A stretch of DNA of 64,000 nt from Dysgonomonas sp. 520 (GCF_010501095.1 NZ_QVMP01000001.1:1-64000); one strand, 5' to 3'. Numbered from the stretch's first letter, positions 54,826 through 64,000 are shown. The notes: generated from the letters alone by a model not told the origin. Numbers and translations are program-made.

Positions 54826-55616
54826 AAAATCGAAGAATATTATTGAGCTTTGACATAGAGGAGTTTGAGATGCCCCGTGAATATGGCGACCCAATCCCTT
54901 TCGAAAATCAGATACAGATATCGACAGAAGGGACAAATAAAATATTGGATTTGCTGAAAAAACACGATGTAAAAGCTACATTTTATACTACGGCAAATTT
55001 TGCCCGAAATGCTCAGGCAATTGTAGACCGCATTGTGAACGAAGGTCACGAATTGGCTTCACATGGTTTGTTTCACGACCATTTCGAACCTGAACATCTT
55101 AAAGAATCGAGGGAAATTCTGGAACGGTTGGGAAATGTGGAAGTGAAAGGCTATCGTATGGCTCGCATGGCTCCCGTACCCGAAGAGGAAGTTTATAAAG
55201 CGGGTTATATTTACAATTCGTCCATAAATCCTACTTTTCTTCCGGGAAGATACAATAAATTGAACGAACCCCGCACCTATTTCAAACGCGAGGGTGTTTG
55301 GCAACTGCCTGCATCCGTAACCCCGTTGTTACGGTTTCCTCTGTTCTGGATTTCATTTCACAATTTACCTTTACCCGTGTATAAATTCCTATCGAACAGA
55401 GTTTTGAAAAAGGACGGCTACCTGAATGTGTATTTTCACCCGTGGGAATTTATGCAGATAGGACCGAAATCAAAGTATAATTTCCCGTTCTATGTGACTA
55501 GAAATACCGACCAAAAGATGGTAGACAGATTGGGGCGATTTATAGAATGGGGAAAACGCAAGGGGTATTCATTTGAGCGAACAGATAAACTAATAGACGA
55601 GATAGAGAACAAATGA
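54822..55616 (+). CDS. Polysaccharide deacetylase-family protein
   Basis: 264 aa NodB-like carbohydrate esterase. The N-terminal LLSFDIEEFEMPREYGDP carries the metal Asp, and ELASHGLFHDHFEPEH is the conserved HxxxH zinc-binding block. The C-terminal FHPWEFMQIG is conserved in the group that acts on undecaprenyl-linked sugars. Its start overlaps the GT2 stop by 4 bp, so it probably works on the same lipid-linked product. Confidence 0.88.
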   Translation: MKNRRILLSFDIEEFEMPREYGDPIPFENQIQISTEGTNKILDLLKKHDVKATFYTTANFARNAQAIVDRIVNEGHELASHGLFHDHFEPEHLKESREILERLGNVEVKGYRMARMAPVPEEEVYKAGYIYNSSINPTFLPGRYNKLNEPRTYFKREGVWQLPASVTPLLRFPLFWISFHNLPLPVYKFLSNRVLKKDGYLNVYFHPWEFMQIGPKSKYNFPFYVTRNTDQKMVDRLGRFIEWGKRKGYSFERTDKLIDEIENK

Positions 55617-55993
55617 AAGGACAAGAAAAATTCTCATTCAAGAAACGGCTCGAAAGTTTTAAGTATGCTTTTAGTGGGTTAGCCACACTGTTCAAGGAAG
55701 AACACAACGCCCGCATTCATCTGGTATTTGCCCTTGCAGCCATAGCATTGGGATTTGTGTTTTCTATTTCTGTTTATGAATGGATTGCCATTTTGTTGTG
55801 CGTAGCCCTTGTCTTTTCGTTGGAAATTGTCAATTCTGCGATTGAAAACCTTGCAGACCGTATCACCAAAGACAACGACAGCTACATCCGCAAAGCAAAA
55901 GACCTGGCAGCAGCCGCTGTTTTGGTTGCTGCAATTTTTTCCGTTATAATTGGCGCAATCATATTTTTGCCCAAATTATTGGATTTGATCTAA
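55613..55993 (+). CDS. dgkA: Diacylglycerol/undecaprenol kinase (DgkA family)
   Basis: 126 aa with three membrane helices. It has EEHNARIHLVFALAAI and the conserved EIVNSAIENLADRI, which supplies active-site Glu/Asn. The family phosphorylates diacylglycerol or, in Gram-positives, undecaprenol. Given its coupling (4-bp overlap) to a lipid-linked sugar pathway, recycling of the lipid carrier is a reasonable inference; the substrate is not proven. Confidence 0.9.
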   Translation: MKGQEKFSFKKRLESFKYAFSGLATLFKEEHNARIHLVFALAAIALGFVFSISVYEWIAILLCVALVFSLEIVNSAIENLADRITKDNDSYIRKAKDLAAAAVLVAAIFSVIIGAIIFLPKLLDLI

Positions 55994-56022
55994 GAGCCTG
56001 TCTAAGAATTTAAACAGGCTCT
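55993..56022. terminator. Hairpin between convergent dgkA and hypothetical gene
   Basis: AGAGCCTGT (55993-56001) pairs with ACAGGCTCT (56014-56022), 9 bp. No clear T-tract follows, so termination is likely but weak. Confidence 0.45.
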
Positions 56023-56025
56023 AAG

Positions 56026-56967
56026 TTAATTTGCCCTATATTCAGGAATCAGTTTTTTCTTTTCTTCTGTCATATTGATGAAGTAATCCATAATATCTTT
56101 TTTCTTATACTCATCAATATTGTCATCGGTGAGCAAACTAAGCAACAGATAGTCCATGCTATTGTATCCGAAATTGTACAAATTTGATATAATCTCATAA
56201 AAGTCATAACATGAGATGTAAGAAAGAGGTGACGACCTTCTTATATTCCTCATTTTTAAGAGATAATATTTCTGTACATCATCAGGGAATTTATCTTTTA
56301 TCAGAGGTAATAAATCCTCATTTCCTGACAGAAAACTCATTTTTGCCTTTTGAGCCATTTCGTCATTCAACAATAGCGATTCTTTGACAACCCCCTTTTG
56401 TTGGTAAAACTCAATAAAACCGTTGTCGGGATAAAAACCGTTGTCGATAAACCAATCAAGAGTTTTGGAATAGCGTTCGTTAAGATCTTTAATCTTTTCT
56501 ATCTCCATAACCTGAGCTATCTTGCTTATATATTCGGTTTTCATTTCACCTATTTCTAAGTTTTCATATATCCCCAACACTTGATATTGTTTTCCCACTT
56601 TTTTCAAAAACATCAGATTTGAATAAGACTTACCAACGTCTTGCGATATAGATCCAAGAAGTCGACCTCCATCGCCAAAATAACCATCTGAGAAATAATC
56701 ATTTCCATCGGTCAATATCCTTGCTGTATAGTCAGATTCTTTGAATTTTGTATTGTTCTTGATTATACTATCCACTTTGTTTATGACACAAACACTTTCT
56801 TTCGAAAAGTCATTCACGTAAGTATCTGTTTTTTCGTAACTATTACTGGTCAGAATGACATCACTTTTCATAGTTAGTATTCTCAATATCTGCTTATCTT
56901 GAGCGTTTACACTGATACATATTATGCATATCAGAAAAGAGATGAGGGTGTGTTTTGTTCGTTGCAT
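56026..56967 (-). CDS. Secreted hypothetical protein
   Basis: 313 aa with a signal peptide (~1-22, MQRTKHTLISFLICIICISVNA). The mature part is mixed alpha/beta with no motif I recognise. The ATG at 56967 is selected because it opens the signal peptide and lies 35 bases behind the -7 box; an earlier start at 57015 would overlap that box. Convergent with dgkA. Confidence 0.72.
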   Translation of the reverse strand: MQRTKHTLISFLICIICISVNAQDKQILRILTMKSDVILTSNSYEKTDTYVNDFSKESVCVINKVDSIIKNNTKFKESDYTARILTDGNDYFSDGYFGDGGRLLGSISQDVGKSYSNLMFLKKVGKQYQVLGIYENLEIGEMKTEYISKIAQVMEIEKIKDLNERYSKTLDWFIDNGFYPDNGFIEFYQQKGVVKESLLLNDEMAQKAKMSFLSGNEDLLPLIKDKFPDDVQKYYLLKMRNIRRSSPLSYISCYDFYEIISNLYNFGYNSMDYLLLSLLTDDNIDEYKKKDIMDYFINMTEEKKKLIPEYRAN

Positions 56968-57001
56968 TGGCGAGTATGTGTATGTTGAGAGTTGATAGTC
57001 G

Positions 57002-57009
57002 CAAAGATA
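57002..57009 (-). promoter_or_regulatory. -7 box for the secreted hypothetical gene
   Basis: On the minus strand TATCTTTG (57009-57002). Confidence 0.6.
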
Positions 57010-57052
57010 TATCATTTGTTTAGAAAAATACTTTTAAGACATTACTTTTTGC

Positions 57053-57060
57053 TAACTTTG
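57053..57060 (+). promoter_or_regulatory. -7 box for trpS
   Basis: TAACTTTG matches TAnnTTTG, 39 bases before the ATG; divergent from the box at 57002. Confidence 0.65.
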
Positions 57061-57099
57061 TGCTTCCTAAAAAAAAACAGAAAACAAAAAGGCTAAAAT

Positions 57100-58089
57100 A
57101 TGGATATAGTATTAAGCGGAATACGCTCGACAGGAAATTTACACTTGGGAAACTATTACGGGGCATTGAGAAACTTTACTCGTATGCAACACGAGAATAA
57201 ATGTTTTTTCTTCATTGCCGATTATCACTCAATGACCACGCACCCCGATCCGAAGCAATTGCATGGAAATGTAAAGAATGTGCTGACCGAATATCTGGCT
57301 GCGGGCATCGACCCGGAATTATCGACTATCTACGTACAGAGCGATGTGCCGGAAGTATGCGAACTGTATCTGTTATTGAATATGCATGCTTATATGGGTG
57401 AGTTGGCTAAGACTGTGTCTTTCAAGGAAAAAGCCAGAAAGCAACCTGAGAATGTGAATGCAGGATTATTGACCTACCCCACCCTTATGGCTGCCGACAT
57501 CCTGATACACAATGCCGATAAAGTTCCTGTTGGTAAAGATCAGGAGCAACACCTTGAAATGACACGTAAATTTGCCCGCCGTTTCAATAATCTTTACGGT
57601 TTGGAATACTTCAAAGAGCCTGTGGCATATAACTTCGGTCAAGAGCTTATTAAGATACCCGGATTGGATGGCAGCGGAAAAATGGGAAAATCGGAAGGTA
57701 ACTGTATTTATCTTGGCGAAGACCCAAAATCAATAGAAAAGAAAGTAAAACGAGCTTTGACGGACGAGGGTCCAAAAGAGTTTAATTCCGAAAAACCTGA
57801 TTATATAGAAAACCTGTTCACTATATTGAAAGTCGTATCTGCGGAAGAAGTAGTGAAACATTACGAAGAATTGTGGAACAAATGCGAAATCAGGTATGGA
57901 GACTTGAAAAAGCAACTGGCAGAAGACATAATTAAAGTGACATCACCCATTCGCGAACGTATCCTTGATATTCAGGGCGATGATGCGTATCTGCACAAAG
58001 TGACATCGGAAGGTGCAGAAAAAGCACGCGAAAGTGCTTCGAAAACCGTTCGTGAAGTACGTGAGATAATGGGAATAACGAAATTCTGA
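57100..58089 (+). CDS. trpS: Tryptophanyl-tRNA synthetase
   Basis: 329 aa, normal length for bacterial TrpRS. The class I signature is seen as GNLHLGNYYGAL (HIGH-like, residues ~13-24) and the KMSKS-like loop as GKMGKSEGN (~193-201). It charges tRNA-Trp with tryptophan. Single-gene unit with its own promoter and terminator. Confidence 0.96.
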   Translation: MDIVLSGIRSTGNLHLGNYYGALRNFTRMQHENKCFFFIADYHSMTTHPDPKQLHGNVKNVLTEYLAAGIDPELSTIYVQSDVPEVCELYLLLNMHAYMGELAKTVSFKEKARKQPENVNAGLLTYPTLMAADILIHNADKVPVGKDQEQHLEMTRKFARRFNNLYGLEYFKEPVAYNFGQELIKIPGLDGSGKMGKSEGNCIYLGEDPKSIEKKVKRALTDEGPKEFNSEKPDYIENLFTILKVVSAEEVVKHYEELWNKCEIRYGDLKKQLAEDIIKVTSPIRERILDIQGDDAYLHKVTSEGAEKARESASKTVREVREIMGITKF

Positions 58090-58117
58090 TAGATATTTCC
58101 TATATCAGATAGAATAT

Positions 58118-58154
58118 AAAATAAGCCGCAAAATAACATTTGTGGCTTATTTTT
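58118..58154 (+). terminator. Terminator after trpS
   Basis: AAAATAAGCCGCAAA (58118-58132) pairs with TTTGTGGCTTATTTT (58139-58153), one G-T wobble, T-rich end. Confidence 0.85.
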
Positions 58155-58192
58155 GTTATACCATTATTAGAAATCGCATACAATATTTTTTT

Positions 58193-59089
58193 ATGATCAA
58201 CTACAAAGACATAGAGCTATCGGATAAAAAACTTATAGATGCCTGTCTGACAGGAAATACATACAGAGCATGTGACTTTTCGTTTGCAAACCTTTATTCG
58301 TGGAACGCAAAATTCAAGACTCAATTCGACGTTAAAAACCAGACACTTTTTCTTCGATTCACCGAATCGGATGGATATATGTATTACATGATGCCAATCG
58401 GGCACATGAACCTGAAATGTGCTATCGAGGAAATGATGGAAGATGCAAAGGCAAACAATATACCATTCAGGATGAAGGGGATAACCCTGAGGATGTGGGA
58501 TGATATAAAGGCTGTTATGCCCGACCGGTTTGAGTATATCCACGACAGGAATAACGATGAATATCTCTACCTCTCGGAAAAATTGATAAAACTCAGCGGG
58601 AAAAAGCTACAAAGCAAACGCAATCATATCAACCGCTTCAAAGCCGACAATCCCGATTGGGAATATTTCCCGATATTCAATCAGCACGAGTTGGACGAAT
58701 GTGTGGAAATGCTCGATAAATGGGATAAGGTTCATGAAGATAAAGACAGGACACTAAAATATGATTACATTGCCACACGCAAAATGCTGGACAATTTTCA
58801 TGCCCTGAAACTGAAAGGTGGAGCCATCCGTGTGAATGGCAAGATTGTAGCATTCACGATTGGCGAAAAACTAACAGAAGATACTTTTGTGGTTCATGTG
58901 GAAAAGGCCTTTTCCGAGATAAACGGGGCATACACTATCATCAACCAACAATTCATTGAGCATGAAGCAACTAAATACACATACGTAAACCGGGAGGAAG
59001 ACATGGGATTGGAGTCTTTGAGAAAAGCGAAAAGTTCTTATTATCCTGACATCTTGTTACAAGAAGCTATATTAATACCCAAGGTATAA
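58193..59089 (+). CDS. DUF2156-family protein (lysyltransferase/GNAT-like fold)
   Basis: 298 aa. Residues ~10-290 contain the DUF2156 form (LYSWNAKFKTQFDVKNQTLFLRF..., KLQSKRNHINRFKADNPDW, TYVNREEDMGLESLRKAKSSYYPDILLQE), related to the aminoacyl-transfer domain of phosphatidylglycerol lysyltransferase but without its membrane part. It may move an amino-acyl or acyl group; substrate unknown. ATG 58193 is chosen over an upstream frame at 58142 that lies in the trpS terminator. It runs into the following GNAT gene after 41 bp. Confidence 0.82.
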   Translation: MINYKDIELSDKKLIDACLTGNTYRACDFSFANLYSWNAKFKTQFDVKNQTLFLRFTESDGYMYYMMPIGHMNLKCAIEEMMEDAKANNIPFRMKGITLRMWDDIKAVMPDRFEYIHDRNNDEYLYLSEKLIKLSGKKLQSKRNHINRFKADNPDWEYFPIFNQHELDECVEMLDKWDKVHEDKDRTLKYDYIATRKMLDNFHALKLKGGAIRVNGKIVAFTIGEKLTEDTFVVHVEKAFSEINGAYTIINQQFIEHEATKYTYVNREEDMGLESLRKAKSSYYPDILLQEAILIPKV

Positions 59090-59102
59090 CCTAAGTTTTG
59101 TT

Positions 59103-59110
59103 TATCTTTG
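59103..59110 (+). promoter_or_regulatory. -7 box for GNAT gene
   Basis: TATCTTTG, 20 bases before the ATG at 59131. Confidence 0.55.
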
Positions 59111-59130
59111 AAGAAGAAATTTAGTAAAGG

Positions 59131-59931
59131 ATGATTCAATTCTCAAACAACAGGATAGAACCCATGCTTCGTGACATGTGGAAGACGTGTTTCGAAGATA
59201 CGGATGAATACACGGAACTGATTTTCACTAAAAAGTATAAGCACGAAAACACGTTGGTGTATATGGAAAATGCTGTGGCGGTAGCCGTACTGCACATGTA
59301 CCCCTACGTGTTCTCTTATTACGACAGGCAGGTTCCTGTCTATTATTTTGCAGGACTAAGCACTCTGCCGGAATATCGCAAGCGTGGATATATGGAGCTA
59401 CTGATCGCCGAATCGTTTAAGGTGATGCAAGACCGCAAAATTCCTCTAAGCATTCTCATTCCCGCAGAAGACTGGCTGTATGGATTTTATGCAAAATACG
59501 GATACGAAAAAATATTCGACAAAGGAACTACCGTTCTTCCGTTCAGGGATATACTGAACAAATATCCGACCGATTTGGAATATGCGTATAAGGAATTTGA
59601 CGCTACATTTAACCGAAAGGATTTCACTATCCGAAAATCTTTCGACGACTTCACGACAATGGCTGAAGAGTACCGAAACGATGGCTATCCACCTAAGTAC
59701 GATTTATCGGGAATGGCCAGAATTGTTGATGCCGGATATTTTCTCAAGATATTTGAAGAGGAAAATCCCCGTAAGTCTTTAGATGTTAAAGTTTCCGATC
59801 CTATTATTTCAGAAAACAACAAAACGTTTTCGATAAACGGAGGCGAAGACAAGATAGAAGTTGATATTAAATCGCTGACCCGATTGTTATTTGATCATCA
59901 CGCACCTACTATGAACCTGATGTTGGAATAA
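59131..59931 (+). CDS. GNAT N-acetyltransferase
   Basis: 266 aa. The GNAT core lies at ~residues 40-145, with AGLSTLPEYRKRGYMELLIAES as the acetyl-CoA loop (xxPxYRKRGY), and a C-terminal extension reminiscent of the Eis group (~150-266). Substrate unknown. It ends 4 bp from the convergent metallo-hydrolase gene. Confidence 0.85.
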   Translation: MIQFSNNRIEPMLRDMWKTCFEDTDEYTELIFTKKYKHENTLVYMENAVAVAVLHMYPYVFSYYDRQVPVYYFAGLSTLPEYRKRGYMELLIAESFKVMQDRKIPLSILIPAEDWLYGFYAKYGYEKIFDKGTTVLPFRDILNKYPTDLEYAYKEFDATFNRKDFTIRKSFDDFTTMAEEYRNDGYPPKYDLSGMARIVDAGYFLKIFEEENPRKSLDVKVSDPIISENNKTFSINGGEDKIEVDIKSLTRLLFDHHAPTMNLMLE

Positions 59932-59935
59932 ATTT

Positions 59936-60763
59936 TCAGAACTCTTTCAATCCGGAGGGTTTTCCCCGGCTTAAGGTTTGCAGTTTGACATGGTTACCTA
60001 CATAAATGCCTTCTTTTTCAAGGCAACTTTCAACAGTACGGTAAGCAATCTCAGGGCGATTGTTGTCGTTACTTAAATGACACAGCCAGATTTCTTCGAG
60101 CTGAGGGGTATAAATAGATGCGATAAAATCGCCCGAAAGTCGGTTGCTGATGTGCCCCATCCCGCTGGTAATACGCTTTTTCAGGTATTCGGGATAACGA
60201 CCGAAGCGAAGCATTTCTTCGTCATAATTGGCCTCCATTATCAAATGATTGGCGGTTGACGCATATTTCACAATAGTATCGGTGATTCGCCCCACATCAG
60301 TCAGCAGCACCACCGTGTTGTTGTCGAAAACAATCTGATATCCGACATTCTCTATGGTGTCGTGAGGCACTTCAAACGCCGTAATTTGAAAATCTTTGAT
60401 TGTGAACGGTATTTCTTTCGATATAATCCGTTTCGATGAAATTACGCAACTTTCCACGTAATGGCAACGGTCTATCCCCGCATGTACGGTTTCTGTCGTA
60501 TAAACCGGAATGTTCATTTTATTGGCAAAGCTACCCACTGTCTTTATGTGGTCGGCATGATCGTGGGTTATCAGCACCCCAACAATGGTTTCAATGGCAA
60601 TGCCATATTCCCTCAAATATTTTTTGATGGTGCGGAATCCTATCCCTACATCTATGAGAATTCCGTATTCGGACGTCCCTAAGTAGTAGCAATTACCATT
60701 GCTGCCACTTGAAAGGCTGATTAGTTTATATTTGGTTGTCTTTGGAAAGAGGTCGAACTGCAT
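59936..60763 (-). CDS. MBL-fold metallo-hydrolase (YycJ/WalJ-like)
   Basis: 275 aa with the metallo-beta-lactamase motif LITHDHADHIKT (~residues 63-74) and a second metal region with LLTDVGRITD. Length and SLSSGSNGNCYYLGTSEYGILIDVGIG match the YycJ/WalJ nuclease-like group. A DNA or nucleotide phosphodiesterase role is likely by family. No partner gene is adjacent. Confidence 0.85.
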   Translation of the reverse strand: MQFDLFPKTTKYKLISLSSGSNGNCYYLGTSEYGILIDVGIGFRTIKKYLREYGIAIETIVGVLITHDHADHIKTVGSFANKMNIPVYTTETVHAGIDRCHYVESCVISSKRIISKEIPFTIKDFQITAFEVPHDTIENVGYQIVFDNNTVVLLTDVGRITDTIVKYASTANHLIMEANYDEEMLRFGRYPEYLKKRITSGMGHISNRLSGDFIASIYTPQLEEIWLCHLSNDNNRPEIAYRTVESCLEKEGIYVGNHVKLQTLSRGKPSGLKEF

Positions 60764-60896
60764 GATGTTGCAAAGTTAAGCCAATCTTCCTTTTCGTTGA
60801 AATAATAGTTGCTAAATCTTTTGTGTAAAATATAAAAAAATGCGTTTTTCGGGTGTATTATCAGTCATTTTTCTAGCTTTTTTCTAGCTATTTTAA

Positions 60897-60904
60897 TACT
60901 TTTG
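60897..60904 (+). promoter_or_regulatory. -7 box for antiporter gene
   Basis: TACTTTTG matches TAnnTTTG; 51 bases before the ATG at 60956. Just upstream, TTTTTCTAGCT occurs twice (about 60869-60890). Confidence 0.6.
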
Positions 60905-60955
60905 TAAGGGTTTATCCCCACTTTTTCATAAAAATCATATACACTAAACATATTT

Positions 60956-63292
60956 ATGGCTCATTTACCCGATTTAATTTCAGATCTGGCTCTTATTCTA
61001 ATTGTGGCCGGCGTAGTCACCATCCTGTTCAAATGGCTGAAACAACCTGTTGTCCTCGGATACATTGTAGCGGGGTTCTTTGTCGGAACCGGTTTTGTTG
61101 ATGTTTTGAAAGAAATATTTACAAACACAGGGGGAGGAAAATATCTGTCACTGATCAACTATTACCCTCAGGTTCTGGACACAAGCAGCATACACACATG
61201 GTCTGAAATCGGGGTCATCTTTCTGCTTTTTGCACTGGGGCTTGAGTTCAGTTTCAAAAAACTGATGGAGGTTGGCGGAACAGCATCAATTGCCACGATA
61301 ATCAACATGGGGTCTATGATAGTGATCGGATACATAGTGGGGCAATTGCTTGGCTGGTCGCAGATGAACAGCATTTTTCTCGGAGGAATGTTGTCTATGT
61401 CGTCCACAACCATTATTATCAAGGCTTTCAACGACATGGGATTGCAGAAGAAGAAGTTTGCAAGTATTGTGTTCGGGATGCTCATCGTTGAAGACCTCGC
61501 CGCCATCCTGATGATGGTATTGTTATCCACAGTTGCGCAAAGCCACAATGTTGGAGGCATGGTTTTGCTGGACAACGTACTTAAGTTGATCTTTTTCATG
61601 ATGATATGGTTTGTGGGTGGAATCTATCTGATACCTACATTCCTGAAAAAGTTTAAAAGTTACCTGAACGATGAAACGCTGCTAATCATAGCCGTAGGTT
61701 TGTGTCTGGGGATGGTATTGTTTGCCAATTTTGTTAACTTCTCATCTGCACTAGGAGCTTTCATTATGGGGTCTATATTAGCCGAAACAATTGAGGCAAA
61801 ACGCATAGAACACCTGATTGAACCTTTAAAAAACCTTTTCGGTGCGGTATTCTTCGTCTCTGTGGGTATGATGATTGCCCCAGCCGTTCTGGTCGAACAT
61901 GCGGGCACTATACTGCTGCTTACCGTCATTGTTCTGATAGGGCGTATTATCTTTGCAACAATTGGCGTATCAGCCTCAGGACAAGGGCTTAAAGTTGCCG
62001 TACAGTCAGGGTTCAGCTTGGCTCAGATTGGTGAGTTTTCGTTCATCATAGCCACCTTGGGAATAAGCCTCGGGGTAATGGATGCTTTCCTATATCCTGT
62101 TATCGTCGCCGTATCCGTAATAACAACATTTACAACACCTTATTGCATAAAATATTCAACAAACGCATACAGTTTCCTCGAAAAACATATCCCATCTAAA
62201 TGGGACAAGCTGATCACAGGTTATGCCTCGGCAAATTACAAAAGCATTAACGATCAAACCACATGGAACAAACTGCTGAAAAGCATTTTGAGCAGCGTGG
62301 CTGTCTATTTTTGCATTTCAGTAGCCATTCTCCTGATATGCAACAAATCCGTCATACCGTTCGTCACATCCAACGTTCCCGATGTTTGGGGGCGGATATT
62401 GTCAGCCGCCATTACCCTCACGCTTATGGCTCCGTTTATGCGTGCCATCATCATGAAAAAGAACCGCTCGAAAGAATTTCGCGAACTGTGGTCGGACGAC
62501 AAGCACTTCAATAAAGGCGCACTGATATCGCTGCTCGTATTCAGAACGGCATTGTGCATGCTCCTTATCTTGATAGTACTCATCCCTCTGTTTCCCAGTG
62601 CAACCGTGCTGATGGTCATTATTTCACTAGCCATTATCATTTTCATTATATACTCGCAAGGATTCAAAAACCAATCGAGAAGAATGGAGGCTCGCTTTCT
62701 GGAAAACCTGAATATGAAGGAAGTTGCAGAAGCCGAAAAACAATCTATCAGAAAAGAATTTGCCAACGATTTGTTGTCTAAAAACGTGCATATAGAAGAC
62801 TACGACATTCCACAAAACTCGGATATTGTCGGAAAAACGCTTCGTGACCTCAATTTCAAGCAAAAAACCGGGGTGAATATAGTGCGCATCATCAGGGGTT
62901 CGCAAAAGATAAACATACCTGATGGCAACGAGTATCTGTTCCCGATGGATAAGATAGTGGTAATAGGTTCGGACGACGAACTGCAAACTTTCGAACAGAT
63001 GATAGATAGGCATCATGGCAATGAAACAGCAAACGATACATCTTCGGACGAAGAATACATCGACATGTCTCAATACATTGTCGAGAACGATTCGTTTATG
63101 ATTGGCAAAAGCATCAGAGAACTGAATATCAGGGAGAAAACCGAATGTATGATAATTGCCATCGACCGAGACGAACAAGCTATCATGGACATTAACGCCG
63201 ACACGGTGTTGATGGTAGACGACGTTTTGTGGATTGCAGGAGAAGTATCAAAAATGGAGAAATTCGGCGAAAATATGGAGAAAACCTCCTGA
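60956..63292 (+). CDS. Cation:proton antiporter with two RCK_C domains (KefC-like)
   Basis: 778 aa. Residues ~5-400 form a Na+/H+ exchanger-type membrane domain with about 12 helices. A further set of membrane segments occupies ~445-575. The soluble tail has two TrkA-C/RCK_C domains (~620-700 and ~705-775), each with the 'G+...d.nv.viai' fold, but no nucleotide-binding TrkA_N domain. It probably exchanges K+ or Na+ for protons and is gated by a small ligand at the RCK_C pair. It is a single gene behind its own promoter. Confidence 0.86.
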   Translation: MAHLPDLISDLALILIVAGVVTILFKWLKQPVVLGYIVAGFFVGTGFVDVLKEIFTNTGGGKYLSLINYYPQVLDTSSIHTWSEIGVIFLLFALGLEFSFKKLMEVGGTASIATIINMGSMIVIGYIVGQLLGWSQMNSIFLGGMLSMSSTTIIIKAFNDMGLQKKKFASIVFGMLIVEDLAAILMMVLLSTVAQSHNVGGMVLLDNVLKLIFFMMIWFVGGIYLIPTFLKKFKSYLNDETLLIIAVGLCLGMVLFANFVNFSSALGAFIMGSILAETIEAKRIEHLIEPLKNLFGAVFFVSVGMMIAPAVLVEHAGTILLLTVIVLIGRIIFATIGVSASGQGLKVAVQSGFSLAQIGEFSFIIATLGISLGVMDAFLYPVIVAVSVITTFTTPYCIKYSTNAYSFLEKHIPSKWDKLITGYASANYKSINDQTTWNKLLKSILSSVAVYFCISVAILLICNKSVIPFVTSNVPDVWGRILSAAITLTLMAPFMRAIIMKKNRSKEFRELWSDDKHFNKGALISLLVFRTALCMLLILIVLIPLFPSATVLMVIISLAIIIFIIYSQGFKNQSRRMEARFLENLNMKEVAEAEKQSIRKEFANDLLSKNVHIEDYDIPQNSDIVGKTLRDLNFKQKTGVNIVRIIRGSQKINIPDGNEYLFPMDKIVVIGSDDELQTFEQMIDRHHGNETANDTSSDEEYIDMSQYIVENDSFMIGKSIRELNIREKTECMIIAIDRDEQAIMDINADTVLMVDDVLWIAGEVSKMEKFGENMEKTS

Positions 63293-63347
63293 TAAGAGTC
63301 AACCGGAACAATTAGCATTTGGATTTTATATAAAAACAAACGATCTT

Positions 63348-63355
63348 TAATTTTG
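63348..63355 (+). promoter_or_regulatory. -7 box for the right-edge membrane protein
   Basis: TAATTTTG matches TAnnTTTG, 23 bases before the ATG at 63379. Confidence 0.6.
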
Positions 63356-63378
63356 AACATTAATACACATATTTCAAT

Positions 63379-64000
63379 ATGAACTATCGACAAAATACCA
63401 ACTCTTTCAGGCAAAATGGCTGGTTTTATCTGTTTTTTCTGATAATTTCAATCTTTTTTCTCGGAGTTCACTCAATAAACACCAGTCCGATGTTTATCGG
63501 ATATGGAGGCGATAGTTCAAACTACCTGATGATGGGTAAAATGCTTCTCGCAGGAAAAGTCCCTTACCTCGATTTTTTCGACCACAAAGGTCCCGTCATA
63601 ACCTTTGTTGAGGCTTTGGGGCAATCAATTGCACCCGACAGGCTCGGACTGTTTATCCTGCAAATAATAAACCTCACGCTAACGCTGTCCATCATATATT
63701 GTTGCGCAAGACTCATACTGAGCAAGTCTTACAGCTTTCTGACAACAGTCATCGCCTTGTTTTTCTTCACATTCACGATGGAAGGCGGCAACCTGACGGA
63801 AGAATACAGCCTGCCCTTCCTATTTTACACGCTGTATGTAACCCTGAAATTTTATTTTTCGGGCAACAAAAAATTAAACTCCTTCCATCTGGTATTGACA
63901 GGAATATGCGCCGCATTCCTTTTCTGGCTGCGGCTCAACAACATGGGAGCACTTTGTGCCTGTATGCTCTACATGTTTATTGTTTCCATCAGCGATAAAA
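63379..64000 (+). CDS. Membrane glycosyltransferase-like protein (GT39/ArnT-type), 3' end outside window
   Basis: At least 207 aa with no stop before the window edge. It begins MNYRQNTNSFRQNGWFYLFF and has four to six hydrophobic segments in view. The loop ...GKMLLAGKVPYLDFFDHKGPVITFVEALGQ is typical of the polyprenyl-phosphate-sugar-dependent GT39/ArnT group, in which the D-F-F-D-H-K-G-P segment lies near the catalytic loop. It would use a lipid-linked sugar. The rest is needed to confirm it. Confidence 0.7.
   Translation, partial: MNYRQNTNSFRQNGWFYLFFLIISIFFLGVHSINTSPMFIGYGGDSSNYLMMGKMLLAGKVPYLDFFDHKGPVITFVEALGQSIAPDRLGLFILQIINLTLTLSIIYCCARLILSKSYSFLTTVIALFFFTFTMEGGNLTEEYSLPFLFYTLYVTLKFYFSGNKKLNSFHLVLTGICAAFLFWLRLNNMGALCACMLYMFIVSISDK

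Noticed and set aside
1-64000. CRISPR array, rRNA operon, complete insertion sequence
   Set aside because: No regularly spaced direct repeats, no rRNA-like sequence and no transposase ORF were seen on either strand.

Overview
The window is a chromosomal segment of a Bacteroidales bacterium, most likely near Dysgonomonas/Porphyromonadaceae. The evidence is a Bacteroidetes-type promoter element (TAnnTTTG, often with TTTG or TTG about 19 bases upstream) before many genes, type III glutamine synthetase, a type IX secretion protein (PorQ) and a T9SS sorting domain, TonB-dependent outer-membrane transport, a DUF4494 protein and a Bacteroidetes histone-H1-like protein. No species can be named from sequence reading alone.

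Layout. 1-13.75 kb is ordinary host sequence: rubrerythrin, dihydroorotase (pyrC), a GT4 glycosyltransferase, CCA-adding-type nucleotidyltransferase, a lipoprotein, a secreted protein, a dual ATP-binding cassette protein, a putative porin, a BASS-family transporter, tRNA-Gln(TTG), a LolC/E-type permease and porQ. 13.8-22.8 kb is an accessory island. It holds a hairpin element, a restriction-modification pair whose methylase is interrupted by an in-frame TAA, possible operator repeats, and a three-gene phage tail-tip/fibre cassette with no other phage genes. 22.9-26.9 kb is a TonB-dependent receptor plus a beta-helix-like lipoprotein.

27-39.9 kb is a nitrogen-assimilation block. asnB, glnN (GSIII), gltB and gltD read leftward as one probable operon. 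A TorF-type porin, the PII protein and the ammonium transporter read rightward from the divergent side of the same 310-bp control region. Together they would admit ammonium, sense nitrogen status and fix ammonium into glutamine, glutamate and asparagine.

40.0-45.1 kb is a second, decaying phage-derived patch. It contains a tail-fibre gene broken by two single-base deletions, a small gp36-like gene, a small ORF beside a strongly structured intergenic sequence, the H1-like histone gene, a C-terminal scrap of a tyrosine recombinase, and a second copy of the hairpin element seen at 13.86 kb. From 45.2 kb the window returns to host genes: OmpA-like lipoprotein, acyl-CoA synthetase, acetyltransferases, NlpC/P60 peptidase, a minimal T9SS-tagged protein, oxyR, yggS, DUF4494, a GT2/deacetylase/DgkA operon, trpS, DUF2156 and GNAT genes, a metallo-hydrolase, a KefC-like antiporter, and the start of a membrane protein running off the right edge.

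The best candidates for something undescribed are the split, host-embedded phage tail-tip/fibre cassettes (18.3-22.8 and 40.0-44.0 kb), the structured intergenic sequence at 44.19-44.30 kb, and the two-copy hairpin element. There is no evidence of a complete new system: no sheath, tube, capsid, terminase, transposase or CRISPR array is visible.
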